Below are positions 51,353 through 59,593 of a stretch of 64,000 bases of DNA, one piece after another. Below the pieces are notes generated by a model. It ran no database searches, was not told where the DNA came from, and worked only from the letters and a program-made list of their open reading frames with translations. Position numbers and translations under genes: made by a program. Origin of the DNA: Sphingomonas sp. PP-CE-1A-559 (GTDB taxonomy: Bacteria > Pseudomonadota > Alphaproteobacteria > Sphingomonadales > Sphingomonadaceae). The stretch is from the NCBI RefSeq assembly GCF_004340965.1, contig NZ_SLYA01000001.1, positions 682,001-746,000 of the forward strand, in the 5' to 3' direction. Position 1 is the first letter of the stretch, and each line of letters opens with the position of its first letter.

Positions 51353-52069
51353 ATGATCTCGGAAAAATTCCTCATGGGCCGTGGTCGCCATGAGTTGAGC
51401 AACGAAGAAAAGCAGGTGCTGGAGGACGGCATCGAATCCGTGCGGCAGGTGCCCGGGCGCAAGCAGATCGTCCGTGCGGGCGACCTGATCGAGACGAGCA
51501 CGCTGTTGATCGAGGGCTTCGTGTGCCGCTACATGGACGACCGCGAGGGTCAGCGTCAGCTGGTCGCCGTGCACGTACCAGGCGATTTCGTCGATCTCCA
51601 CGCCTTCCCGATGAAGCGGCTAGATCACGATATCGCGACGCTCGGGCCCGTGAAGATCGCCTGCTTCGAACACCGTACGTTGCAGTCGATCACCGAGCGG
51701 TATCCGCACCTGACGCAGAAACTGTGGTTCAGCACGCTGCTCGATGCGGCGATGCACCGCGAGTGGATCTTTCGACTGGGACGGCTCGGCGCGGAAGGGC
51801 GGATCGCGCATCTGTTCTGCGAACTGAACGCACGGCTGGAGATGATCGGGATGGCGGCGGAGGGACGCTATATGCTGCCGATGACGCAGCCAGATCTGGC
51901 AGAGGCGACCGGGTTGACCGGCGTTCATGTGAACCGCGTGTTGAGAGCGCTTCGCGAGAAAAACCTGCTGACGTTCAAGGCAGGCGAGGTAAATATCGTG
52001 GATCGTAAGGCACTTGCAGCCGTTGCTGAATTTGAACCACAATATCTCTACGGTTCCAGGGGTGAGTGA
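51353..52069 (+). CDS. Crp/Fnr-family transcriptional regulator
   Basis: 238 residues. A cyclic-nucleotide-binding-like barrel (VPGRKQIVRAGDLIETSTLL, LVAVHVPGDFVDLHAFPMKR) is followed by a Crp-type helix-turn-helix (LPMTQPDLAEATGLTGVHVN, then RVLRALREKNLLTFKAGEV). The N-terminal cysteine cluster of true FNR is absent, so it is not an oxygen-sensing [4Fe-4S] FNR. It may be of the FixK or the nitrogen-oxide-sensing type. AAGGGG precedes ATG 51353; GTG 51347 is an alternative start. Confidence 0.88.
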   Translation: MISEKFLMGRGRHELSNEEKQVLEDGIESVRQVPGRKQIVRAGDLIETSTLLIEGFVCRYMDDREGQRQLVAVHVPGDFVDLHAFPMKRLDHDIATLGPVKIACFEHRTLQSITERYPHLTQKLWFSTLLDAAMHREWIFRLGRLGAEGRIAHLFCELNARLEMIGMAAEGRYMLPMTQPDLAEATGLTGVHVNRVLRALREKNLLTFKAGEVNIVDRKALAAVAEFEPQYLYGSRGE

Positions 52070-52122
52070 CGGGTAGCCGGCGCGTAACCCCTGGCAGGAT
52101 CAACGGTCGGGGGAGTGAGACT

Positions 52123-52305
52123 ATGATGACGCCGGAAACTATTGCAGGCATCGCCGCCGCCGAGAATGGGCTGGTGACGCTGGACGGCCTCGATGGCTTG
52201 GCGATCACCTTCACACCGCAGGCCGCCGCTGAGACGGGGCGCAGGCTTATTGCGGCCGCGGAAGTCGCTGCGAGCCAGCCTCGCGATGAGCGATCCGGCG
52301 ACTGA
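52123..52305 (+). CDS. Small hypothetical protein
   Basis: 60 residues (MMTPETIAGIAAAENGLVTL) with a good GGGGGAG ribosome binding site. The middle GLDGLAITFTPQAAAETGRR looks like a small alpha/beta fold. Sphingomonads carry similar short proteins of unknown role. It follows the Crp/Fnr gene on the same strand by 54 bp. Confidence 0.55.
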   Translation: MMTPETIAGIAAAENGLVTLDGLDGLAITFTPQAAAETGRRLIAAAEVAASQPRDERSGD

Positions 52306-52408
52306 TCTTACGGCGCATAAGACCGGCGCTACGCGCTGATCAATGCGTACGCCTTCCGCTACGTAACTTTATCACTATGCTACCCGGTACATTGACCGGG
52401 AGATCCAT

Positions 52409-54541
52409 GTGCAGTTTCTATACCTCGCCGCCAGCGCCGTTGCGTTGATGGCGTCTACGTCGATCGTCGCGCAGACGGGTGCGACGTCCACGACACCCGC
52501 CGCGAACCCCTTGCTAGCCGACTGGACCGGTCCGCTGGGCGGAGTGCCGCCGTGGGACAAGGTTCGCCCCGAGCTTTTCCCGCAGGCGTTCGAGACGACG
52601 CTGGCCGAGCGCGCCGCGGACTACCGCACGATCGCCGACAATCCTGCCAAGCCGACTTTCGCCAACACGATCGTGCCGATGCAGTTGGCCGGCAAGCGCT
52701 ATGGTCAGGTGATGACGCTGTTCGGCGTAATGACCGGCAACATGAACACGCCGGCGTATCAGAAGCTCGACCGCGAATGGTCGCCGAAATTCTCTGCGGC
52801 GTCGGATGCGATCACGTTCGACAAGCCGCTGTTCGCGCGCATCCAGGCGATCTACGCAGGCCGCAATTCGAGCGGGTTGAACGCGCAGCAGATCCGGCTC
52901 GTGACGCGGATCTACGACAGCTATGTGCGGCAGGGCGCGAAGCTGACCGACGCGCAGAAGACGCAGCTTTCGCAGTATAATCAGCAACTCGCGACCGCGT
53001 TCTCGACGTTCGGCGAGAAGCTGCTCGCGGATGAGAGCAAGGCGATCTCGGTTACCGACGAGGCGCAACTCGCCGGCTTGCCCGATAGCGTGAAGGCGGT
53101 GGCCAAGGCCGCGGCGACCGAGCGGAAGCTGCCGGGCTTCGCGATCGTCAACACGCGGTCGGCGGTCGATCCCGTGCTGACCTACGCCACCGACCGAGCG
53201 CTGCGCGAAAAGGTGTGGCGCGCGTTCGTCAACCGCGGCGACAACGGCGATGCGAACGACACGAACGCGACCATCGCGCAGATCGTCAAGCTCCGCGCCG
53301 ACCGCGCGCATCTGCTCGGGTTCGCGACGCATGCCGACTGGCGGATGCAGGACACGATGGCGAAGACTCCCGCCGCGGCGATGGACCTGATGATGCGCGT
53401 CTGGCCCGCTGCCAAGGCACGCGTGGCCGAGGAAGTCGCGGACATGCAGAAGGTCCCCGGCACTTCGCTGACGATCGAGCCGTGGGATTACCGCTTCTAC
53501 CAGGAGAAGGTGCGGAAAGCGCGGTACGACCTCGATCAGGCGCAGCTGAAGCCGTATTTCGAGCTCGGCAACATCATCCAGGGTTCGCTCTACGCCGCGA
53601 ACCGGCTGTACGGGCTGAACTTCAAGGAGATCACCGGCACCGTTCCCGTGTTCGAGTCGAACATGCGCGTGTGGAGCGTGACGGACAAGAACGGCAAGGA
53701 CGTCGGGCTGTTCTACCGCGACGATTTCGCGCGGACGGGCAAGCGATCGGGTGCGTGGGCGAACACCTATCGTGGGCAACGAGGTCTAGCGCCGGCGCAG
53801 CTCGTGCTGTCGTCGAACAACAACAATTTCGCACGAGGCGCGCCCGGCGAACCGATCCTCATCAGCCTTGACGATGCGCAGACACTGTTTCACGAGTTCG
53901 GCCACGCGATCCACGCGATGCTCCAGAACGTCCAGTATCCGGGGCTTGCCGGCACGCCGCGCGACTTCGTTGAATATCCGAGCCAGGTGAACGAGCATTG
54001 GCTGCTGACCCGCGACGTGCTCGACAAATACGCGCGGCACTACCAGACTAAGGCGGCGATGCCGCAGGCGTTGCTCGACAAGATCGAGCAGTCGAGCAAG
54101 TTCAACGAAGGCTTCAAGACCGCGGAATATCTGTCGTCGGCGATCGTCGACATGAAGATCCACACGGTGCCGGACGGCGTGATCGACCCCGATAAGTTCG
54201 AGGCCGCGACACTCGCCGAGATCGGCATGCCGAAGCAGCTGGTGATGCGTCACCGCGTGCCGCAGTTCCAGCACCTGTTCGCGTCGGACAGCTATTCGGC
54301 GGGTTATTACAGCTACCTCTGGTCCGAGACGATGGACGCCGACACCTTCGCGGCATTCGAGGAGGCCGGAAGTCCGTGGGACAAGCCGACTGCGGACAGG
54401 TTCGCGAAGATCCTGCTGTCGACCGGCAACGAGACCGACCGCGCCGAGGCGTATCGCGCGTTCCGGGGGCGTGATCCCGACGTGAACGCGCTGCTCAAGA
54501 AGCGTGGCTTTCCGACGCAAGCGCCGCAGGGGACGAAGTAA
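52409..54541 (+). CDS. dcp: M3-family metallopeptidase (peptidyl-dipeptidase Dcp type), exported
   Basis: 710 residues from GTG 52409 with a signal peptide (YLAASAVALMASTSIVAQ). The long helical N-terminal part and the zinc site LFHEFGHAIHAML, with a later Glu in the VEYPSQVNEHW helix, define family M3. The C-terminal YYSYLWSETMDADTFAAFE helps form the substrate channel. Dcp removes C-terminal dipeptides; with a signal peptide it should act in the periplasm. Its stop overlaps the transporter start (TAATG), so they form an operon. Confidence 0.92.
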   Translation: MQFLYLAASAVALMASTSIVAQTGATSTTPAANPLLADWTGPLGGVPPWDKVRPELFPQAFETTLAERAADYRTIADNPAKPTFANTIVPMQLAGKRYGQVMTLFGVMTGNMNTPAYQKLDREWSPKFSAASDAITFDKPLFARIQAIYAGRNSSGLNAQQIRLVTRIYDSYVRQGAKLTDAQKTQLSQYNQQLATAFSTFGEKLLADESKAISVTDEAQLAGLPDSVKAVAKAAATERKLPGFAIVNTRSAVDPVLTYATDRALREKVWRAFVNRGDNGDANDTNATIAQIVKLRADRAHLLGFATHADWRMQDTMAKTPAAAMDLMMRVWPAAKARVAEEVADMQKVPGTSLTIEPWDYRFYQEKVRKARYDLDQAQLKPYFELGNIIQGSLYAANRLYGLNFKEITGTVPVFESNMRVWSVTDKNGKDVGLFYRDDFARTGKRSGAWANTYRGQRGLAPAQLVLSSNNNNFARGAPGEPILISLDDAQTLFHEFGHAIHAMLQNVQYPGLAGTPRDFVEYPSQVNEHWLLTRDVLDKYARHYQTKAAMPQALLDKIEQSSKFNEGFKTAEYLSSAIVDMKIHTVPDGVIDPDKFEAATLAEIGMPKQLVMRHRVPQFQHLFASDSYSAGYYSYLWSETMDADTFAAFEEAGSPWDKPTADRFAKILLSTGNETDRAEAYRAFRGRDPDVNALLKKRGFPTQAPQGTK

Positions 54542-55830
54542 TGGCACCCGATCAGAAAACGCGCCTCAAGGCGATCATCGGTGGTTCGACCGGCAACCTG
54601 GTCGAGTGGTTCGACTGGTACGTTTATTCCGCCTTCACGCTGTATTTCGCGCCGCATTTCTTCCCGTCGACGGATCGCACCGCGCAGTTGCTCAGCACGG
54701 CGGCGGTCTTCGCGGTCGGCTTCCTGATGCGGCCGATCGGCGCGTGGATCATGGGCATCTATGCCGATCGCCACGGCCGCAAAGCCGGGCTGACGGTGTC
54801 GGTCACGCTGATGTGTGCCGGCTCTCTGATCATCGCCTGCACGCCGGGATACGAGACGATCGGCGTCTTCGCACCGACGATGCTAGTGATCGCGCGGCTG
54901 ATGCAGGGTCTGTCGGTCGGCGGCGAATACGGCGCGTCGGCGACGTATCTGACCGAGATGGCGGGCAAGAATCGCCGCGGCTTCTTCTCGTCGTTCCAGT
55001 ACGTCACGTTGATCTCGGGCCAGCTGCTCGCGATCTGCGTGCTGCTGATCCTGCAATCGACGATGAGCGAGGCGGCGCTCGATTCCTGGGGCTGGCGCAT
55101 TCCGTTCGCGATCGGCGCGGTGCTCGCCGTGGTCGTGTTCTACATCCGTCGTGGCCTCGCCGAGACGCAGAGCTTCGAGAATGCCAAGGCCGATGCAGGC
55201 GATGGCAAGCCGAAGTCGGGCTTCATCCAGTTGATCACCAAGCATCCGCGTGAGACGATCACGGTGATGCTACTGACCGCGGGCGGTACGCTCGCCTTCT
55301 ACGCCTACTCGATCTACATGCAGAAGTTCCTGGTCAACACCAGTGGGTTCAGCCGCGAGGTGGCGAGCCAGATCAACGCCGCGACGCTGTTCGTGTTCAT
55401 GCTGTTGCAGCCGATCGCGGGCGGGCTTTCGGACAAGATCGGGCGCAAGCCGCTGATGGTCGGGTTCGGTATTGCCGGCGTGCTGTTCACCTACCCGATC
55501 TTCGCCGCGCTGGAGACCGCGACCAACCCGATCTATGCCGGCCTGCTGGTGATGGCGGCGCTGGTGATCGTGACGGGCTACACGTCGATCAACGCGGTTG
55601 TGAAGGCGGAACTGTTCCCGGCGCACATCCGCGCGCTGGGTGTCGCCTTGCCCTACGCGCTGGCGAATACGCTGTTCGGTGGGACCGCCGAGTTCGTCGC
55701 GTTGAAGTTCAAGGGCGCGGGCTTCGAGCGCGGATTCTACTGGTACGTGACGGCGATGATCGGGGTGTCGCTGGTCGTGTACCTCCGCATGAAGGACACG
55801 CGGGCGAACAGTCAGATCGTCGAGGATTGA
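54541..55830 (+). CDS. MHS-family MFS transporter (KgtP-like)
   Basis: 429 residues, 12 membrane helices. GNLVEWFDWYVYSAFTLYFA at TM1 and the ADRHGRK loop after TM2 mark the metabolite:H+ symporter (MHS) group. GLSVGGEYGASATYLTEMAG in TM4 is close to alpha-ketoglutarate permease KgtP. It probably takes up a dicarboxylate or a small organic acid with protons. It is coupled to the M3 peptidase upstream and is followed by a strong bidirectional hairpin. Confidence 0.88.
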   Translation: MAPDQKTRLKAIIGGSTGNLVEWFDWYVYSAFTLYFAPHFFPSTDRTAQLLSTAAVFAVGFLMRPIGAWIMGIYADRHGRKAGLTVSVTLMCAGSLIIACTPGYETIGVFAPTMLVIARLMQGLSVGGEYGASATYLTEMAGKNRRGFFSSFQYVTLISGQLLAICVLLILQSTMSEAALDSWGWRIPFAIGAVLAVVVFYIRRGLAETQSFENAKADAGDGKPKSGFIQLITKHPRETITVMLLTAGGTLAFYAYSIYMQKFLVNTSGFSREVASQINAATLFVFMLLQPIAGGLSDKIGRKPLMVGFGIAGVLFTYPIFAALETATNPIYAGLLVMAALVIVTGYTSINAVVKAELFPAHIRALGVALPYALANTLFGGTAEFVALKFKGAGFERGFYWYVTAMIGVSLVVYLRMKDTRANSQIVED

Positions 55831-55835
55831 ACTTA

Positions 55836-55945
55836 CTGCTCCCTCTCCCCTGCGGGGAGAGGGCTGGGGTGAGGGGCTGTTCCAGGTGGTGTCCTGCTTG
55901 GCTGCCCCTCACCCCGACCCTCTCCCCGCGGGGGAGAGGGAGCAG
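55836..55945. terminator. Long inverted repeat between convergent genes (bidirectional terminator)
   Basis: Arms of 42 bp at 55836-55877 and 55904-55945 pair with only a few mismatches (CTGCTCCCTCTCCCC...GGGGTGAGGGG). It lies between the MHS transporter and the histidine kinase gene, whose stops face each other. This is a widespread type of intergenic palindrome in alphaproteobacteria. Confidence 0.75.
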
Positions 55946-55950
55946 TTCAG

Positions 55951-57297
55951 CTAGCGCGGGAGCTCGATGATTGCGTCGAGTCCGCCGCCGGCGCGGTTAA
56001 CTAAGCGGATCTCGCCACCAGTTTCCCGCACGATCGCGCGTGCCAAGGCCAGACCCAAGCCGATCCCCCCCGTCTCCCGGTTCCGCGAACTCTCCAGCCG
56101 CGTGAAGGCGTCGAACACGTCGCCCATTCGATCCTCCGGGATACCGGGCCCCTGGTCCGCCACGATGATCGCGACGCAGCGCGGGTCCGCCTCGACACGC
56201 ACTTTCGCTGACACGCCGTATTTGATCGCATTCTCGATCAGATTGCGGACCGCTCGGCGGATCAGCGACGGGCGCAGATGCATCCGCAGCCGCTCCGTCT
56301 CGACGAAGCTCACATCGCTGCCGATATCGCGGAAATCCTCGACCACCGCATCGACCAGCGCGGCAAGGTCGACGTCGGTCAGCGGTTCGCTTGGTCGCCC
56401 GAGCCGTGCCAGCGAGAGAATGTCGTCGAGCGTGCGGTTCATCTCCGCCACCGTATCGATCATCCGCGCCCGATCGACATCATCCTCCACCGACTCGATG
56501 CGGACGCGCAGAGCCGCCAGCGGCGTACGCAGGTCATGGCCGATCGCCCCGAGCATGCGGTCCTTCTCGTCGAGCATTCCCGTGACGCGGAGCCTCAGCG
56601 CGTTGAACGCCGCGATCAGCGCCACGACGTCGTCGGGCCCATGCGGCGGCATCGGCGCGCCCGGATCGCCCGGCCGAAAACTTTCCGCCGCGCGCCGCAG
56701 ATCCTGGAGCGGGCGCGAGATCCGTCGGACGATCCAGAGCACCGGCAGCAACACGATGATGTACAAGATCGCGGTCTGCGTCAGCACTGCGAGCAACAAC
56801 CGCCAGCCGGGTTGCGGCCAGGGCGCGGTGATCGCCAGCCATCCGCGTCCGGGCTGCTCGATCGCGATCAGTAGCGTCGCGCCTTGCCGATCGCCGCGTC
56901 GCAGCCCGTCGCGGCGATGCGCGTCGCTCGTCTCGTCGGTGGCGGGGCGAAGGCCGGTATCGATCCGCCCGACCGTCAGCCCTAGATCGGCGAACTGCCG
57001 ACGCAGTTCGGTGGCGACTTCGGGATGACGCTCAAACATCGTGGGTGGGATCGGATTGGCCGGCAAGCGGCGCACGCGGCCGCGGTCGGGGCTCAGCGGG
57101 CGGCCGCCATGCGCCTCGCGGTCCAGCGCGTCGGCGATCCGCGTCGCGACCGGCCGCGTCGCCTGGGCAAGGCGGAACTCGGACCGATCGTGGAGGATCA
57201 TGCCGAAGTTGATGACCTGCGCCACCAACAGGGCGAGCGCGATCAGCAGTGCCATCTGGCCGGCGAGGCTGCGCGGCCAGGGCTTGAAGCGCGTCAT
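55951..57297 (-). CDS. Sensor histidine kinase, EnvZ type
   Basis: 448 residues from ATG 57297 (MTRFKPWPRSLAGQMALLIA). Two membrane helices flank a periplasmic domain of about 120 residues; a HAMP domain (WIVRRISRPLQDLRRAAESF) precedes the H-box (GAIGHDLRTPLAALRVRIE) and the HATPase part (NLIENAIKYG, DQGPGIPEDRM, GGIGLGLALA). It starts 10 bp after the response regulator stop and forms a two-component pair with it. The signal is unknown; EnvZ-like family members often sense envelope or osmotic state. Confidence 0.92.
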   Translation of the reverse strand: MTRFKPWPRSLAGQMALLIALALLVAQVINFGMILHDRSEFRLAQATRPVATRIADALDREAHGGRPLSPDRGRVRRLPANPIPPTMFERHPEVATELRRQFADLGLTVGRIDTGLRPATDETSDAHRRDGLRRGDRQGATLLIAIEQPGRGWLAITAPWPQPGWRLLLAVLTQTAILYIIVLLPVLWIVRRISRPLQDLRRAAESFRPGDPGAPMPPHGPDDVVALIAAFNALRLRVTGMLDEKDRMLGAIGHDLRTPLAALRVRIESVEDDVDRARMIDTVAEMNRTLDDILSLARLGRPSEPLTDVDLAALVDAVVEDFRDIGSDVSFVETERLRMHLRPSLIRRAVRNLIENAIKYGVSAKVRVEADPRCVAIIVADQGPGIPEDRMGDVFDAFTRLESSRNRETGGIGLGLALARAIVRETGGEIRLVNRAGGGLDAIIELPR

Positions 57298-57307
57298 ACG
57301 GACCGGA

Positions 57308-58018
57308 TCACAGGCGGGTGACTTCGGCCGCCAGCGTATAGCCGCCGCCCCAGACCGTCTTGATAAGCTCCGGCGTCTTGGCATCCGTCTCGATCTTGCG
57401 GCGCAACCGGCTGATCTGGTTGTCGATCGCACGGTCGAACGCCGCCGCCTCGCGACCCTGGGTTAAGTCGAGCAACTGGTCACGCGTGAGCACCTGGCGC
57501 GGGCGCGTCACCAGCGCGAGCAGCAGGTTATACTCCCCGGTCGACAGCGGCACCGACACGCCCTCGCGGTCGATCAGCGCACGCTCGCCCGATTTCAGCA
57601 CCCACCCAGCGAACCCGTAAGAGCTGCTCTCCGGCGCAAGCTGGCGCGATCCGCCCGCCGTCGCGCGGCGCAAAATCACTTTCACGCGCGTCGCGAGTTC
57701 GCGCGGCGAGAACGGCTTCACGACGTAATCGTCCGCGCCCATCTCAAGCCCGACGATCCGGTCGGTCTCCTCCGCGCGAGCGGTCAGCAGGATCACCGGC
57801 ACGTCGCTGGTCGCGGCGATATGCCGGCACAGCGACAAGCCGTCCTCACCCGGCATCATGATGTCGAGGATGACGAGATCGATCGCATACGCCGTCAGCC
57901 TAGTCCGCGCCGCCTCCGCATCGCCCGCCTGAGTGACGCGAAACCCCTGTTTGGTGAGGTACACGGCCAGCGGCTCGCGGATCGAGCGCTCGTCGTCGAC
58001 GAGCAGCAGGTGCGGCAT
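57308..58018 (-). CDS. OmpR-family response regulator
   Basis: 236 residues from ATG 58018 (MPHLLLVDDERSIREPLAVY), with GGGAGA just upstream. The receiver has the acidic pair VDDE, the phospho-acceptor Asp in DLVILDIMMPGEDG and the Lys in DDYVVKPFSPRELA. The winged helix has LSTGEYNLLLALVTRPRQVL and VDNQISRLRRKIE-type text (AIDNQISRLRRKIETDAKTP). It is transcribed ahead of its kinase. Confidence 0.93.
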   Translation of the reverse strand: MPHLLLVDDERSIREPLAVYLTKQGFRVTQAGDAEAARTRLTAYAIDLVILDIMMPGEDGLSLCRHIAATSDVPVILLTARAEETDRIVGLEMGADDYVVKPFSPRELATRVKVILRRATAGGSRQLAPESSSYGFAGWVLKSGERALIDREGVSVPLSTGEYNLLLALVTRPRQVLTRDQLLDLTQGREAAAFDRAIDNQISRLRRKIETDAKTPELIKTVWGGGYTLAAEVTRL

Positions 58019-58095
58019 ATCTCCCATCGGGGCAGTGTCTAGCATGGCGGCTGTTCAGGGGAAGCATCGACGCCCGATGCTTCCCCTCCTCCAAA

Positions 58096-58602
58096 TTATT
58101 GAGCAGGCGCGGGCGGGGTCACGCCGTCGCGGCGTTCGCGCCGGTCGACGTGGCGCATCTCGGCGGCATTGGCGCGCTCGGTCGCGTCGATCGTGCCGTC
58201 GTGATTGGCGTCCATCCGGTCGAACCGCCTGAGCGCGCGCGCCTCGAACTCCTCGCGCGTGACGCCGCCATCGCCGTTCGGATCCATCCGCCGACCCATC
58301 CCGTCATGCTTGCGACCACCCGGCGGGGGCACGGGCACGTCGCGGCCGCTCGCCACCATCCGGTCGTGCAGCGCCGCGCGATAGGCGCGCATCTCGCCGG
58401 CGCTCACCCGGCCGTCATGGTCGGTGTCCATCTGCGCGAACCGCGCATCGGCCTGCGCGATTGCTTCCGCCCGCGTGGCGCCGCCGTCGTGGTTCGCATC
58501 CTGACGCATCGGCGGACGTGGTGTGGCGGGGGCGGTTTGCGCGCCGGCGGCGGACGTGATCGCGCTGGCGGCGAGCATCAGGGTGAGGACGGTCTTGCGC
58601 AT
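58096..58602 (-). CDS. Exported EF-hand calcium-binding protein
   Basis: 168 residues from ATG 58602 with a signal peptide (MRKTVLTLMLAASAITSAAG). Four EF-hand-like loops: DANHDGGATRAE, DTDHDGRVSAGE, DPNGDGGVTREE and DANHDGTIDATE, each with the D-x-D/N-x-D/G spacing and a final Glu. Calmodulin-like proteins of this kind are common and of unclear role in sphingomonads. It lies 77 bp upstream of the response regulator on the same strand and could be linked to it. Confidence 0.88.
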   Translation of the reverse strand: MRKTVLTLMLAASAITSAAGAQTAPATPRPPMRQDANHDGGATRAEAIAQADARFAQMDTDHDGRVSAGEMRAYRAALHDRMVASGRDVPVPPPGGRKHDGMGRRMDPNGDGGVTREEFEARALRRFDRMDANHDGTIDATERANAAEMRHVDRRERRDGVTPPAPAQ

Positions 58603-58715
58603 GTCGGTCTCCAGCGGAGTGGGACGAATTCCCATCGAATGACCGTCGTTCTAAACCCCGGTTGTCGCAGGGTTTTGCCGCCCCTCCACCAATGTGTCGC
58701 AAGATATGTCAGTGG

Positions 58716-59495
58716 TCAGGCGAAGATCGCGACGCTCTGCATCTGTTCGGCGACCGGTGTGCCGTCCGCGTTCCAGATCGCCATTTGCTGGCTGGAACTG
58801 CCCTCGCGCACGTAATCGGTAGTCGCGCGGAGCAGCCACCAGCCATCGCGCGTCACCGGCTGCGGACCGAGAATGTTGAGCAGCCACGTCATCGAACTGA
58901 GCGGGGCGGGGCCGCCGAGCAGTTTCAGCGCGGATGGCGGCAGGCAGTCCGCGACCGCGACGAGCTCGACCATCGGATCGAGCCCGTCACGCTCGGCCAG
59001 CCGCACCCAGCGCAGCCATTCCGCCGGTCCGACACTCTCGTCGCGACGATCGAGCAGGTCGAAGTTGCGCGAGAACGCGACCGCGCTGTGGCCACGGAAC
59101 GTCTGCGTCTCCGGCCCGGGCATCGGAAAGCCGGGCGCGCTGCCGGTCTGGTGATCGACGCGCGACGCGACCGCGCCCATGAACACGAACGTCGCGCGCA
59201 GCCCGAGCCCGGCCTCGCTCTCGACGTCCGCCTGCACGAACGCGGCGTTGCGCCCGCGCCGCAACCGGCTCGCACGGATGACGATGTCGCCGGAGAGCGG
59301 CCCGATGAACGACACCTGCGCGGAGCGCAGCGGCGGCAGGTCGACATCCGACTGCTGCGCGGCGTGCAGTGCGAGCGCGGCGGAGAAGCCGCCATAGGCG
59401 GTGCGGCCCTGGAGCCAGTTCTCGGGCACGGTGCCTCGCCAGCAATCTTCGGTCCGCACCAGCGCGTCGATCGCCTGTTTGAGGGTTGTCATCAT
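58716..59495 (-). CDS. Acyl-CoA thioesterase, TesB-like double hotdog
   Basis: 259 residues from ATG 59495 (MMTTLKQAIDALVRTEDCWR). The N-terminal hotdog has WLQGRTAYGGFSAALALHAA and FIGPLSGDIVIRASRLRRGR; the second half has SMTWLLNILGPQPVTRDGWW and LRATTDYVREGSSSQQMAIW, matching the acyl-CoA thioesterase family. It probably releases free acids from acyl-CoA. It is next to an acyl-CoA synthetase on the same strand, only separated by a palindromic repeat. Confidence 0.85.
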   Translation of the reverse strand: MMTTLKQAIDALVRTEDCWRGTVPENWLQGRTAYGGFSAALALHAAQQSDVDLPPLRSAQVSFIGPLSGDIVIRASRLRRGRNAAFVQADVESEAGLGLRATFVFMGAVASRVDHQTGSAPGFPMPGPETQTFRGHSAVAFSRNFDLLDRRDESVGPAEWLRWVRLAERDGLDPMVELVAVADCLPPSALKLLGGPAPLSSMTWLLNILGPQPVTRDGWWLLRATTDYVREGSSSQQMAIWNADGTPVAEQMQSVAIFA

Positions 59496-59510
59496 GGTTC
59501 TTTCATTCTC

Positions 59511-59593
59511 CGTCATCCTGGGCTCGACCCAGGATCCAGAGCCAAGCATCGGAGCGTTCGTGGCTCTGGATCCTGACGTTCGTCAGGATGACG
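59511..59593. repeat. Palindromic repeat between acyl-CoA synthetase and thioesterase genes
   Basis: CGTCATCCTGGGCTCGACCC...ATCCAGAGCCA pairs with TGGCTCTGGATCCTGACG...CAGGATGACG. This type of 'GTCATCC...GGATGAC' palindrome is frequent in sphingomonads. It overlaps the last codons and stop of the acyl-CoA synthetase gene. Confidence 0.75.

Noticed and set aside
51353..52069. True oxygen-sensing FNR
   Set aside because: The N-terminal cysteine cluster needed for the [4Fe-4S] sensor is missing.
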